Positions 7,264-14,453 of a stretch of DNA of 15,778 nt are shown in pieces. Numbering within the stretch: position 1 is the first letter of the stretch; each line of letters begins with the position of its first letter. Both the position numbers and the translations under genes were made by a program. Source of the DNA: Alphaproteobacteria bacterium (GTDB taxonomy: Bacteria > Pseudomonadota > Alphaproteobacteria > Caulobacterales > Caulobacteraceae); assembly GCA_018895795.1 (NCBI GenBank), contig JAHINZ010000259.1, forward strand, positions 1 to 15,778. Direction: 5' to 3'. Under the pieces are notes generated by a model. That model saw only the letters and a program-made list of their open reading frames with translations, made no database searches and was not told the DNA's origin.

Positions 7264-9194
7264 TGACTCCCGCCACGCTCGACACGATCTACAAGCCCTC
7301 CGATCTGATCGCCGAAGACATCGACGCCTATCTGGTCGCCCACCAGCACAAGTCGCTGCTGCGTTTCATCACCTGCGGCTCGGTGGACGACGGCAAGTCG
7401 ACCCTGATCGGCCGGCTGCTGTACGACAGCAAGATGATCTTCGAGGACCAGCTTGCCGCTCTCGAAGAGGACTCCAAGCGGGTCGGCACCCAGGGCGGCG
7501 CGATCGATTTCGCCCTGTTGGTCGACGGTCTGGCCGCAGAGCGCGAGCAGGGCATCACCATCGATGTGGCCTATCGGTTCTTCTCGACCGACAAGCGCAA
7601 GTTCATCGTCGCCGACACCCCCGGGCACGAGCAATATACCCGCAACATGGTCACCGGCGCTTCCACCGCCGACGCGGCCGTGATCCTGATCGACGCCCGC
7701 AAGGGCGTGCTGACCCAGACCCGCCGCCATTCCTACCTGGTGGCCCTGCTGGGCATCCGCCACGTGGTGCTGGCGGTCAACAAGATGGATCTGGTCGGCT
7801 GGGACCAGGCGGTGTTCGACCGCATCGTCGCCGACTATCGCGCCTTCGCCGACCAGATCGGCCTGTCGGTCTTCACGCCGATCCCGATCTCGGGCCTGGG
7901 CGGCGACAACATGGCCAGCAAGAGCGACGCCTCGCCCTGGTACGACGGCCCGATCCTGATGGACTGGCTGGAGACCGTCCAGGTCGAGGACGATCTGCAA
8001 GCCCAGCCGTTCCGCATGCCGGTGCAGTGGGTCAACCGCCCCAATCTCGACTTCCGCGGCTTTTCGGGCCTGATCGCCTCGGGCGTGGTCAAGCCGGGCG
8101 ACCGCATCCGCGTCCTGCCCTCGGGTCGCGAAAGCCGGGTCGATCGCATCGTCACCCTGCCCGACGATCTGCCCCAGGCCGTCGCCGGTCAGTCGGTGAC
8201 GATCACCCTGACCGACGAGATCGACATCTCGCGCGGCGACCTGATCGTCGCCGCCGACGCGCCCAGTCCCGTGGCCGGACAGTTCGAGGCCACCGTCGTC
8301 TGGATGGACGATGAGCCCCTGCCGCCGGGCCGCACCTATCTGCTGAAGATCGGGGCCCGCACCGTCGGGGCCAACATCACCCAGATCAAGCACCGGGTGA
8401 ACGTCAACACCCTGGAGCGCACAGCGGCCAAGCGGCTGGAACTGAACGAGATCGGGCTGGTGAATCTGTCGCTGGATCAGGCCGTGCCGTTCGAGGCCTA
8501 TGCCGACAATCGCGAACTGGGCGGCTTCATCCTGATCGACCGGATCAGCAACCGCACCGTCGGCGCCGGCATGATCAATTTCGCCCTGCGCCGGGCCGAC
8601 AATATCCACTGGCAACACACGGACGTCTCGAAACAATCCCGCGCTGCGCTGAAGGGCCAGCGCGGCCAGGTGGTGTGGCTGACGGGTCTGTCGGGGGCCG
8701 GCAAGTCGACCATCGCCAACCTGGTCGAAAAGCGCCTGCACGCCCTGGGTCGCCACACCTATCTGCTGGACGGCGACAATGTCCGTCATGGCCTGAACAA
8801 GAATCTCGGCTTCACCGAGGAGGACCGGGTCGAGAACATCCGCCGGGTCGCCGAGGTGGCCAAGCTGATGGTCGACGCCGGGCTGATCGTGCTGACCGCC
8901 TTCATCTCGCCGTTCCGCGCCGAACGCCGCCTGGCCCGCGAGATCCTGCAGGACGGCGAGTTCATCGAGGTGTTCGTCGACACCCCGCTGGCCGTGGCCG
9001 AAGAGCGCGACGTCAAGGGCCTGTACGCCAAGGCCCGGGCCGGTCAGCTGAAAAACTTCACCGGCATCGACAGCCCCTATGAGGCCCCCGAGGCGCCGGA
9101 ACTTCGCATCGACACCACGACCATGAGCCCGGTCGAGGCCGCCGAACGGATCGTGGAATGGCTGGAAGGCCAGGAGATCGACTACGACATCTGA
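7263..9194 (+). CDS. cysNC: Bifunctional sulfate adenylyltransferase subunit 1 / APS kinase
   Basis: This 643-residue fusion couples the GTPase that drives APS formation with the kinase that converts APS to PAPS. The N-terminal part is an elongation-factor-like GTPase: P-loop GSVDDGKS (39-46), DTPGH (118-122) and NKMD (173-176), followed by beta-barrel domains. From about residue 465 the APS kinase begins, with its P-loop GLSGAGKS (475-482), LLDGDNVRHGLN, and ISPFRAERRLAR holding the phosphoryl-acceptor serine region. Such fusions (NodQ/CysNC type) are common in alphaproteobacteria. AGGAGG stands upstream of the ATG, inside the end of cysD. No reductase genes (cysH, cysI) are adjacent here. 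Its last 13 bases overlap the end of the opposing transporter gene. Confidence 0.96.
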   Translation: MTPATLDTIYKPSDLIAEDIDAYLVAHQHKSLLRFITCGSVDDGKSTLIGRLLYDSKMIFEDQLAALEEDSKRVGTQGGAIDFALLVDGLAAEREQGITIDVAYRFFSTDKRKFIVADTPGHEQYTRNMVTGASTADAAVILIDARKGVLTQTRRHSYLVALLGIRHVVLAVNKMDLVGWDQAVFDRIVADYRAFADQIGLSVFTPIPISGLGGDNMASKSDASPWYDGPILMDWLETVQVEDDLQAQPFRMPVQWVNRPNLDFRGFSGLIASGVVKPGDRIRVLPSGRESRVDRIVTLPDDLPQAVAGQSVTITLTDEIDISRGDLIVAADAPSPVAGQFEATVVWMDDEPLPPGRTYLLKIGARTVGANITQIKHRVNVNTLERTAAKRLELNEIGLVNLSLDQAVPFEAYADNRELGGFILIDRISNRTVGAGMINFALRRADNIHWQHTDVSKQSRAALKGQRGQVVWLTGLSGAGKSTIANLVEKRLHALGRHTYLLDGDNVRHGLNKNLGFTEEDRVENIRRVAEVAKLMVDAGLIVLTAFISPFRAERRLAREILQDGEFIEVFVDTPLAVAEERDVKGLYAKARAGQLKNFTGIDSPYEAPEAPELRIDTTTMSPVEAAERIVEWLEGQEIDYDI

Positions 9195-10348
9195 ACATGG
9201 CCGGTGCGGCGGTTCAGGGCGATGGCGCCGGCCAGACCCAGGGCCGCCATGCCGGCCATCGCCCAATAGCCGTGCGGCCCGAAGGCGTCGAACAGGCGGC
9301 CGGAGAACATCGTCGCCAGGCCCAGAACGAAGCCCATCGACAGGGCCGAATTGATCGCCTGGGCGGCCGAGGCGCTGGCCGGCGGAGTCAGTTTCTCGAT
9401 CAGGCGCAGCGACGCCAGGAAGCTGGCCGCGAAGGTCAGGGCGTGCAGCGCCTGCAGCGGGAACAGCAGCCAGAGCGGCGGGGTGAAGGCATAGGCGATC
9501 CAGCGCACCATGGCCGCGGCCGCGCCCAGGATCATCAGCTTTTCCGGCCCGACCTTGCGTCGCCAGGGCTCCAGAAACCACATGAAGGCCACCTCGGCCG
9601 CCACGCCGACGCCCCACAGGCAGCCGATCAGGACGTTCGAGATCCCCTGCTCGCGCCAGATGATCGTCGAGAAACCGTAATAGAAAGCGTGCGCGCCCTG
9701 GATCAGCCCGGCGGTCAGCAGGGCCAGCACGAAGGTGCGATCGCGCATCAGCGTGCTCAGCCCCTTCCAGCGCTCGGCCCCGACCGGCCGGGCGCCCTCG
9801 GCATGGACCCGCTCGGGCGGCACGAACACCGCCGCCGCCAGGGCGGTCAGCAGCGCCGCCGTCGCGATCCAGATCGCGATGATGTTGGGCGCCGCCACGG
9901 TCAGCACAAAGCCCATGACCAGGTTGGCGACCACGAAGGCGGCCGAGCCGGTCCCGCGCGGCAGGCCATAGTTGAAGCCCTCGGCCCGGGCCCGCCGCAG
10001 GGCGATGACGTCGACCAGCGGCGAGACGGTCGATAACAGGGTCTGACCCACCAGCCAGGCCACGGCCAGGCCCAGGGCCCCGGGCGCGATCAGCAAGGCG
10101 GCGTAGCCGAGGGCGGCGCCCAGGGCCAACAGCACCATCGGTGTGCGGCGCAGGGTGAAGCCGTCGGCCCATACCGCCAGCGCCGGTCCCGTGAACGGCC
10201 GGGCCAGCATCGGAATCGCCAGGATCAGGCCGATCGCCGCGCCGCTCATGCCCCGGTCGCGCAGGAAGATCGAAATATAGGGCAGGCTGACGCCCGTCCC
10301 CAGATAGATGGCGACGTAGAAGACGCTAAGGCGCGTCAGGCTGTTCAT
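9182..10348 (-). CDS. MFS transporter, HcaT/phenylpropionate-permease-like
   Basis: This is a 388-residue integral membrane protein with about twelve hydrophobic segments. It has the MFS-1-like pattern: a short N-terminus, an early SLPYISIFLRDRGMSGAAIG segment, and an ARPFTGPALAVWAD loop that fits the first cytoplasmic MFS loop. The layout resembles the 3-phenylpropionate permease (HcaT/YcaD) group, but the substrate cannot be read from sequence. Its ATG follows the metG stop by 31 bases on the same strand, so it is probably cotranscribed. Its TAG lies inside the 3' end of cysNC. No link to methionine is implied beyond position. Confidence 0.85.
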   Translation of the reverse strand: MNSLTRLSVFYVAIYLGTGVSLPYISIFLRDRGMSGAAIGLILAIPMLARPFTGPALAVWADGFTLRRTPMVLLALGAALGYAALLIAPGALGLAVAWLVGQTLLSTVSPLVDVIALRRARAEGFNYGLPRGTGSAAFVVANLVMGFVLTVAAPNIIAIWIATAALLTALAAAVFVPPERVHAEGARPVGAERWKGLSTLMRDRTFVLALLTAGLIQGAHAFYYGFSTIIWREQGISNVLIGCLWGVGVAAEVAFMWFLEPWRRKVGPEKLMILGAAAAMVRWIAYAFTPPLWLLFPLQALHALTFAASFLASLRLIEKLTPPASASAAQAINSALSMGFVLGLATMFSGRLFDAFGPHGYWAMAGMAALGLAGAIALNRRTGHVQMS

Positions 10349-10379
10349 CAGCCTCGCCCGCCCGAGGTCGTGGGCCTGA

Positions 10380-12095
10380 TCACGCCGGCTCGGCGCCGCC
10401 GAAGCGCGCGATCCATTCGGCGATCTGGTCTTCGTCGATCTTCTTGAACAGCACCTCGGGCGCGGTCACCGACAGGCCGACCGGCAGCGATGACAGTTCC
10501 TTGGCCGCATCGTTCGACGGCCAAGCGGCCGGGACGTCCAGCGAGAACGCCCGCGCGATCGTCTCGGCCGCGAACGGGATAAACGGCGCCGAGATCTTGC
10601 CGTACAGCGCCGCCAGGTTCAGGGCGGTGCGGACGATCACGGCGGCGCGGTCGCGATCGGTCTTGATCGCGGTCCAGGGCGCGGCTTCCTGCAGATATTC
10701 GTTGCCGACCACCCACAGGGCCCGCAGGGCCTGGGCGCTCTTGCGCACCTCGATGGCGTCCATCTGCTCGGCCAGATCGGCCAGCCGCGCCGAGACATCG
10801 GCGAACAGCTTCTCTTCCAGCGGGCCGGGCGCGCCGCCTTCGGGCACGAGGCCGTCGAACTTGCCCTCGGTGAACTTCAGGATGCGGTTGATGAAATTGC
10901 CCAGCACGTCGGCCAGGTCGCGGTTCACGGCGCTGGCGAACATCTCCCAGGTGAAGGCGGTGTCGCTGCTCTCGGGCGCATTGGCCGTCAGATACCAGCG
11001 CCACAGATCCGGCGGCAGCAGCTCAAGGGCCGTGTCCATGAACACGCCGCGCTTGTTGCTGGTCGAGAACTTGCCGCCGTACCAGTTGAGCCAATTGAAG
11101 GCCTTGAGCATGTCGACGCTCTTCCACGGCTCTTGCGAGCCCAGGATGGTGGCCGGGAAACTGACGGTGTGGAACGCCACATTGTCCTTGCCCATGAACT
11201 CCACATAGCGAACGTCGTCGGCCCCTTCGTCGGTGCGCCACCAACGCTTCCAGTCGCGGCCCGCCTCAGCCTCGGCCCATTCCTGGGTGGCGGCGATATA
11301 TTCGATCGGGGCGTCGAACCAGACATAGAAGACCTTGCCTTCCATGCCCGGGCGCGGGTTGCCGTCCTTGACCACCGGCACGCCCCAGGCCAGGTCGCGG
11401 GTGATGCCGCGATCGATCAGGCCTTCATCGAGGAACTTGTAGGCGATCGACTTGGCCAGTTGCGGCCAGTCGCCGTGGCCGTCGACCCAGGCGCGGATCT
11501 TGTCGGCCATCTTGGTCTGCAGCAGATAGAGGTGGCGGGTGTCGCGCACCTCAAGGTTCCGCGAGCCCGAGATCACCGAATAGGGATCCTTCAGGTCGGT
11601 CGGGTCCAGCAGATTGCCGCAGTTGTCGCACTGGTCGCCGCGCGCCTTGTCGAAGCCGCAGTGCGGGCAGGTGCCCTCGATATAGCGGTCGGGCAGGAAG
11701 CGCTTGTCGTCGATGGAATAGACCATCTGGTCGACGCGTTCCTCGATCAGGCCGTTGGCCTCCAGCACCTCGGCGAAATGCTGGGTCAGAACCCGGTTCT
11801 GCGGTGACGACGAGCGGCCAAACCAGTCCCAGGACAGGCCAAAGGCCGCCGCGACATCGCGCTGCAGAATGTGCTGCTCGGCGCAATAGGTCGACACGTC
11901 CTGGCCGGCGGCGGCGGCGGCCAGTTCGGCTGGGGTGCCGTGCTCGTCGGTGGCGCAGATATACAGGGTCTCGTTGCCCCGGGCCCGCTGGAACCGCGCA
12001 TAGACGTCGGCCGGCAACATCGATCCCGCCAGATTGCCCAGATGCTTGACGCCGTTGATGTACGGCAGGGCGGAGGTGATCAGGATACGGGCCAT
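10380..12095 (-). CDS. metG: Methionyl-tRNA synthetase
   Basis: This enzyme charges tRNA-Met in the cytoplasm. The 571-residue class I synthetase begins SALPYINGVKHLGN, with the HIGH-type signature as HLGN at 18-21. It carries two zinc-knuckle pairs: CPHC (C143, C146) and CDNC (C156, C159). The KMSKS-type loop is KFSTSNKRG (342-350), a variant without the usual second lysine. The anticodon-binding helical domain follows, and the protein ends without the extra tRNA-binding (Trbp111-like) C-terminal domain found in E. coli MetG. The ATG at 12095 is placed right before MARILITSALPY, as expected for the family. The MFS gene follows after 31 bases. Confidence 0.96.
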   Translation of the reverse strand: MARILITSALPYINGVKHLGNLAGSMLPADVYARFQRARGNETLYICATDEHGTPAELAAAAAGQDVSTYCAEQHILQRDVAAAFGLSWDWFGRSSSPQNRVLTQHFAEVLEANGLIEERVDQMVYSIDDKRFLPDRYIEGTCPHCGFDKARGDQCDNCGNLLDPTDLKDPYSVISGSRNLEVRDTRHLYLLQTKMADKIRAWVDGHGDWPQLAKSIAYKFLDEGLIDRGITRDLAWGVPVVKDGNPRPGMEGKVFYVWFDAPIEYIAATQEWAEAEAGRDWKRWWRTDEGADDVRYVEFMGKDNVAFHTVSFPATILGSQEPWKSVDMLKAFNWLNWYGGKFSTSNKRGVFMDTALELLPPDLWRWYLTANAPESSDTAFTWEMFASAVNRDLADVLGNFINRILKFTEGKFDGLVPEGGAPGPLEEKLFADVSARLADLAEQMDAIEVRKSAQALRALWVVGNEYLQEAAPWTAIKTDRDRAAVIVRTALNLAALYGKISAPFIPFAAETIARAFSLDVPAAWPSNDAAKELSSLPVGLSVTAPEVLFKKIDEDQIAEWIARFGGAEPA

Positions 12096-12142
12096 GAGGC
12101 GGGGTCTTCCGGGGAGTCAGAGAGCAGAGCAAGCAGGCGTTC

Positions 12143-12167
12143 GCATATAGAAGGCCGCACGCGCAAA
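12143..12167 (-). promoter_or_regulatory. Candidate metG promoter
   Basis: On the minus strand TTTGCGC (12161-12167) precedes CTATATGC (12143-12150) by ten bases, similar in form to the tipN promoter. Transcription would begin near 12136, giving a leader of about 40 bases. A GAGTC site, the recognition form of the CcrM methylase, lies in that leader at 12114-12118; whether it matters is unknown. Confidence 0.45.
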
Positions 12168-12187
12168 CGAAAGCGGCGCTGTGCGCG

Positions 12188-12302
12188 ACTTGCCCCCTCC
12201 GCGCTGGCGCGCTCCTCCCCCGGAGGGGGAAGATGAGTTGGGCGCGCTTCATCTTCCCCCTCCGGCGGAAGACGATCGCGAAGCGATCCGTAGGGGGCAA
12301 GT
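12188..12302. repeat. 115-bp nested palindromic element
   Basis: The outer ends are perfect 11-base inverted repeats, ACTTGCCCCCT (12188) and AGGGGGCAAGT (ending 12302). Inside is a perfect 17-base inverted repeat, from CCGGAGGGG at 12220 to CCCCTCCGG ending 12265, around a 12-base spacer. It also contains the smaller palindrome GATCGCGAAGCGATC. No frame of its own is evident. The nesting suggests a REP/MITE-like non-autonomous intergenic repeat rather than a terminator: there is no T run, and it lies upstream of metG. I see no clear target-site duplication. Confidence 0.7.
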
Positions 12303-12699
12303 GTCATCAACCTCACACGGCTCGCCGCTGAAGGGATGGGAAGGGTCGCGGAGCGTCCGGGCCTCGCCGCCTTGAAGCCTGCGACGGGCGGACGGGATAG
12401 CGCTTCCGCCCGGACTGCCGATCCTTCCAGATCAGCCTGCTGCTCAACCGACCCTCGCGTCATGTCGTTTCTGTGTTCCAGGGCCGACCGCCGCCAGAGA
12501 CCACGAGGTTGGCGGCCCAGAGCACGATGCACTCTTCCCGCCATCGATTGAGCTTCCCGCTCGACCACCCCCCGCCGCCGCAATGGTCGCTGGCCTTGCG
12601 CCCTTCCCCGCGACGAGGTGGGATTAGAATACGGCAAGTTTCTAGGGGGCTGCGTCGATTTTGCGAACGCTCGTCGGGGTCCCCGTTCAAGCGTCACGC
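12303..12699. other. Gene-poor stretch with a possible coding remnant
   Basis: No complete gene can be supported here. On the minus strand the frame ending at the TGA 12460-12462 encodes a coding-like tail, WREECIVLWAANLVVSGGG then RPWNTETT (about 12463-12543). Most of its codons end in G or C, while codons further upstream (above about 12598) look non-coding and no good start is seen. It may be the end of a decayed or frameshifted gene, or part of a longer repeated element. The flanks hold hairpin repeats on both sides. Confidence 0.4.
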
Positions 12700-12701
12700 T
12701 C

Positions 12702-12756
12702 CCCCTTCTCCCCTCGCGGGAGAAGGGGTCGGCCCCGGCGAAGGCTGGGGCTGATG
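12702..12756 (+). repeat. Intergenic hairpin repeat, copy 1
   Basis: CCCCTTCTCCC (12702-12712) and GGGAGAAGGGG (12718-12728) form a perfect 11-bp stem with a five-base loop. A GC-rich tail follows that ends in GGATGAGGG near 12756. This hairpin plus GGATGAGGG pattern is a familiar dispersed intergenic repeat in alphaproteobacteria (family knowledge). Copy 2 lies about 140 bases away in the opposite orientation. Confidence 0.65.
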
Positions 12757-12828
12757 GATGAGGGCTTGCGACGACCTCAAAGCCTTGTCCCGCAACGCGC
12801 GTTTGCCGATCCCGACGGGTCAATCGCC

Positions 12829-12888
12829 CCCTCATCCGGCGCGGAGTTTATCCCCGGGGGCGCCACCTTCTCCCGCAAGGGGAGAAGG
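12829..12888 (-). repeat. Intergenic hairpin repeat, copy 2 (inverted)
   Basis: CCTTCTCCC (12866-12874) and GGGAGAAGG (12880-12888) enclose the loop GCAAG. Read on the minus strand the loop is CTTGC against CTCGC in copy 1, and the tail again ends in GGATGAGGG. The two copies therefore face each other. The sequence just beyond (12895-12920) carries a reverse copy of the CCCCGGCGAAGG motif seen in the copy 1 tail. Confidence 0.65.
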
Positions 12889-12920
12889 ATCATCCATCCC
12901 CATCCTTCGCCGGGGACGGC

Positions 12921-13094
12921 GCGATCCCGATCCCCTCTCTGGCTGGCGACGCCGTCTTGATCGTTCCGCCCGACCGCGTGTCGCCCTGAGTGGGGACCGC
13001 GAGCGCGCCGACCATCACCTAGGACGCCCCGCGACCGCACAAGCGGTTGCCAAGCGTCCATGGACCCGATTAGAGAAGAGCCAACGCGGCCGCA
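12921..13094. other. Intergenic stretch without recognised feature
   Basis: No frame with convincing composition or family resemblance occurs here, and I see no repeat beyond those just upstream. It leads into the tRNA promoter region. Confidence 0.5.
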
Positions 13095-13125
13095 TTGTCG
13101 CCAACGCTTCCGGCATTGGTAAAAT
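13095..13125 (+). promoter_or_regulatory. Candidate tRNA-Thr promoter
   Basis: TTGTCGC (13095-13101) and GGTAAAAT (13118-13125) are separated by 16 bases, slightly longer than the usual Caulobacter spacing. Transcription would start near 13132, about 35 bases before the mature tRNA. The leader contains the perfect hairpin at 13143-13160. Confidence 0.35.
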
Positions 13126-13142
13126 GCGCCGCGCACCAGCCT

Positions 13143-13160
13143 GAAAACCCCAAGGTTTTC
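13143..13160 (+). other. Leader hairpin before tRNA-Thr
   Basis: GAAAACC and GGTTTTC form a perfect 7-bp stem around the loop CCAA, ending six bases before the tRNA. No T run follows. It may be a structured part of the pre-tRNA leader or the remnant of an upstream terminator; the sequence does not decide. Confidence 0.4.
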
Positions 13161-13166
13161 AAGGAC

Positions 13167-13242
13167 GCCGGTTTAGCTCAGCTGGTAGAGCAGCGGTTTT
13201 GTAAACCGAAGGTCGCGGGTTCGATTCCTGCAACCGGCACCA
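13167..13242 (+). tRNA. tRNA-Thr (anticodon UGU)
   Basis: A complete cloverleaf can be drawn. The acceptor stem is GCCGGTT/AACCGGC and the D-stem GCTC/GAGC. The anticodon arm has loop TTTGTAA, giving anticodon TGT and reading ACA/ACG threonine codons. The T-arm is GCGGGTTCGATTCCTGC, and CCA is encoded after discriminator A. The first anticodon-stem pair is a G-A mismatch; the other four pairs are sound. The gene ends 12 bases from the stop of the opposing transpeptidase gene, leaving little room for a separate terminator. Confidence 0.96.
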
Positions 13243-13254
13243 CCCTTCCCGCCT

Positions 13255-14373
13255 CTAGATCTTTTTGGACTCAGCGCCCAGGAACAGCACCTTGGCGCCC
13301 TTCCGCACCGCCGCGCCCAGTTCGGCGGCGTCCCAGTTGGTCAGGCGCACGCAGCCGTGCGAGGCGCGCTTATTGACCAACTTGGGATCGGGCGTGCCAG
13401 GGATCCCGTAGGTGTCCTTGGTCAGATCGATCCAGGTCGAGCCGACGGGATTGTTCGGTCCTGCGGCAATGGTCAGCTTGCCCTTGGGCTCGCCGAAGGT
13501 CAGCCGCGCGGGGTCATAGGTATAGGTCGGCCGAGGCGCGACGGTGTTGACCGCCCATTCGCCCGTGGGGGCCGGACGTTCGGTGCTGCCCACCGTGGCC
13601 GGATAGACCGCCAGCAGGACGGACTTGTCGTCAAAGGCCCGCACCTGGCCGCGCGCCTTGTCGATCTCGATCCTGGCGACCTTGCTGGGCAGGGTGTCGG
13701 GGCCAGCCGCGGTCACGACCACCGAGGTTCCCGCGACCGCGGCGTCGATATCCGGATTGAGCGCCCGAAACAGGGCTTCATCCATGTGGAACCGCTCGGA
13801 CAGGGCCTCGGCGAGGCTGCCATAGGACAGCGCCTGCAACTTGGCCAAGGCTTCGAAATCATCCGCCGAAATGCCCGGCTGGAAAGGTCCGGCGACATCG
13901 GCGGCGGTGACGGCGTAGTCGGTCATCACCGGAGCGCCGTCGCTGGCCACCAGGGCGTCCCAGACGACCTTGTCCAACTTGCCATTGACCGGAAGCCCGC
14001 GCGCCGATTGAAAGGACTCGATCGCCAGGGACAGGTTGGTCCCCGTCCGCCCATCGATCACCCCAGGCGACCGCCGCGCCCGGTCCAGCAGGACCTGGAC
14101 GCGGATGAGGGCCGGCTTGATCGCCTCGGGATCGGTCGCGGTCGGGTCGAAGATCGCCGCGTTGATGGCCTGGCCGCGGGGAGTGTTGGAGGCCAGCGCC
14201 GGCGTGGCGGTCGACGCGCCGGCCAGGGGAGTCGGCGTGGGGTTTGGCGTCGACGCGGATCCGTCGGCCGGACGGGCGGCGACGGTCTTGCCGTCCGGGA
14301 TCGGGTCGGAACAGGCGGTCATGGCCAGGACGCCGCCCAGCAACAGGACGGCAAGACGCGGATGGACGGGCAT
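13255..14373 (-). CDS. L,D-transpeptidase-family (YkuD) lipoprotein, atypical active site
   Basis: This 372-residue envelope protein belongs to the family that makes 3-3 peptidoglycan crosslinks or attaches proteins to the wall. It has a lipoprotein signal, residues 1-21, ending LAMTAC (lipid-modified Cys21). A Pro/Thr/Ala-rich linker follows, then a peptidoglycan-binding-like helical region at about 85-150. The C-terminal YkuD domain has SHGCVRLTN with catalytic Cys341. The family's HGT motif, sixteen residues before the cysteine, reads IPGT here (Pro325), so the expected catalytic histidine is missing. I chose the ATG at 14373 because GGAG lies eight bases upstream and the signal sequence begins there; the frame extends further to 14421 without support. 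It is divergent from a VanY-type gene. Confidence 0.88.
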   Translation of the reverse strand: MPVHPRLAVLLLGGVLAMTACSDPIPDGKTVAARPADGSASTPNPTPTPLAGASTATPALASNTPRGQAINAAIFDPTATDPEAIKPALIRVQVLLDRARRSPGVIDGRTGTNLSLAIESFQSARGLPVNGKLDKVVWDALVASDGAPVMTDYAVTAADVAGPFQPGISADDFEALAKLQALSYGSLAEALSERFHMDEALFRALNPDIDAAVAGTSVVVTAAGPDTLPSKVARIEIDKARGQVRAFDDKSVLLAVYPATVGSTERPAPTGEWAVNTVAPRPTYTYDPARLTFGEPKGKLTIAAGPNNPVGSTWIDLTKDTYGIPGTPDPKLVNKRASHGCVRLTNWDAAELGAAVRKGAKVLFLGAESKKI

Positions 14374-14404
14374 GGCGATAACTCCGGACGGAACGACTGC
14401 CGGT

Positions 14405-14417
14405 CTGAAGTCTTCAG
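14405..14417. promoter_or_regulatory. Perfect 13-bp palindrome in divergent gap, operator candidate
   Basis: CTGAAG-T-CTTCAG is a perfect inverted repeat centred at 14411. It lies near the middle of the 80 bases between the two divergent starts at 14373 and 14454. Its symmetry and position suit a regulator binding site acting on both genes, but I cannot name the factor. No clear -10/-35 pair is visible for either gene. Confidence 0.35.
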
Positions 14418-14453
14418 CCAAGGCGAAGTTCCAAACCTCGTGAGGAGAACCGG

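Noticed and set aside
7254..10172. 972-codon open frame on the minus strand
   Set aside because: It runs antisense through cysNC and out of frame with the MFS gene. The composition is Gly/Arg/Asp/Gln-rich as expected of a GC-rich shadow frame, and it matches no family.
12220..12265. Hairpin considered as a transcription terminator
   Set aside because: There is no T run on either strand, and it lies upstream of metG rather than at a gene end.
12080..12835. 251-codon minus-strand frame across the metG upstream region
   Set aside because: It reads through both repeat elements and overlaps the metG start and promoter; the composition is repeat-derived. Only a short segment in a different frame looks coding-like.
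12188..12888. Hairpin repeats considered as a CRISPR array
   Set aside because: There are only two similar units, in opposite orientations, without regular spacers and without cas genes.
12777..13136. 119-codon minus-strand frame
   Set aside because: It crosses the hairpin repeat, has no ribosome site and no family resemblance.
13095..13376. Plus-strand frame containing the LAQLVEQ...SIPATGT pattern
   Set aside because: That pattern is the well-known false translation of a tRNA gene; it covers tRNA-Thr.
14374..14421. Sixteen-residue N-terminal extension of the YkuD protein
   Set aside because: It would bury the lipoprotein signal, while the internal ATG at 14373 has a ribosome site.
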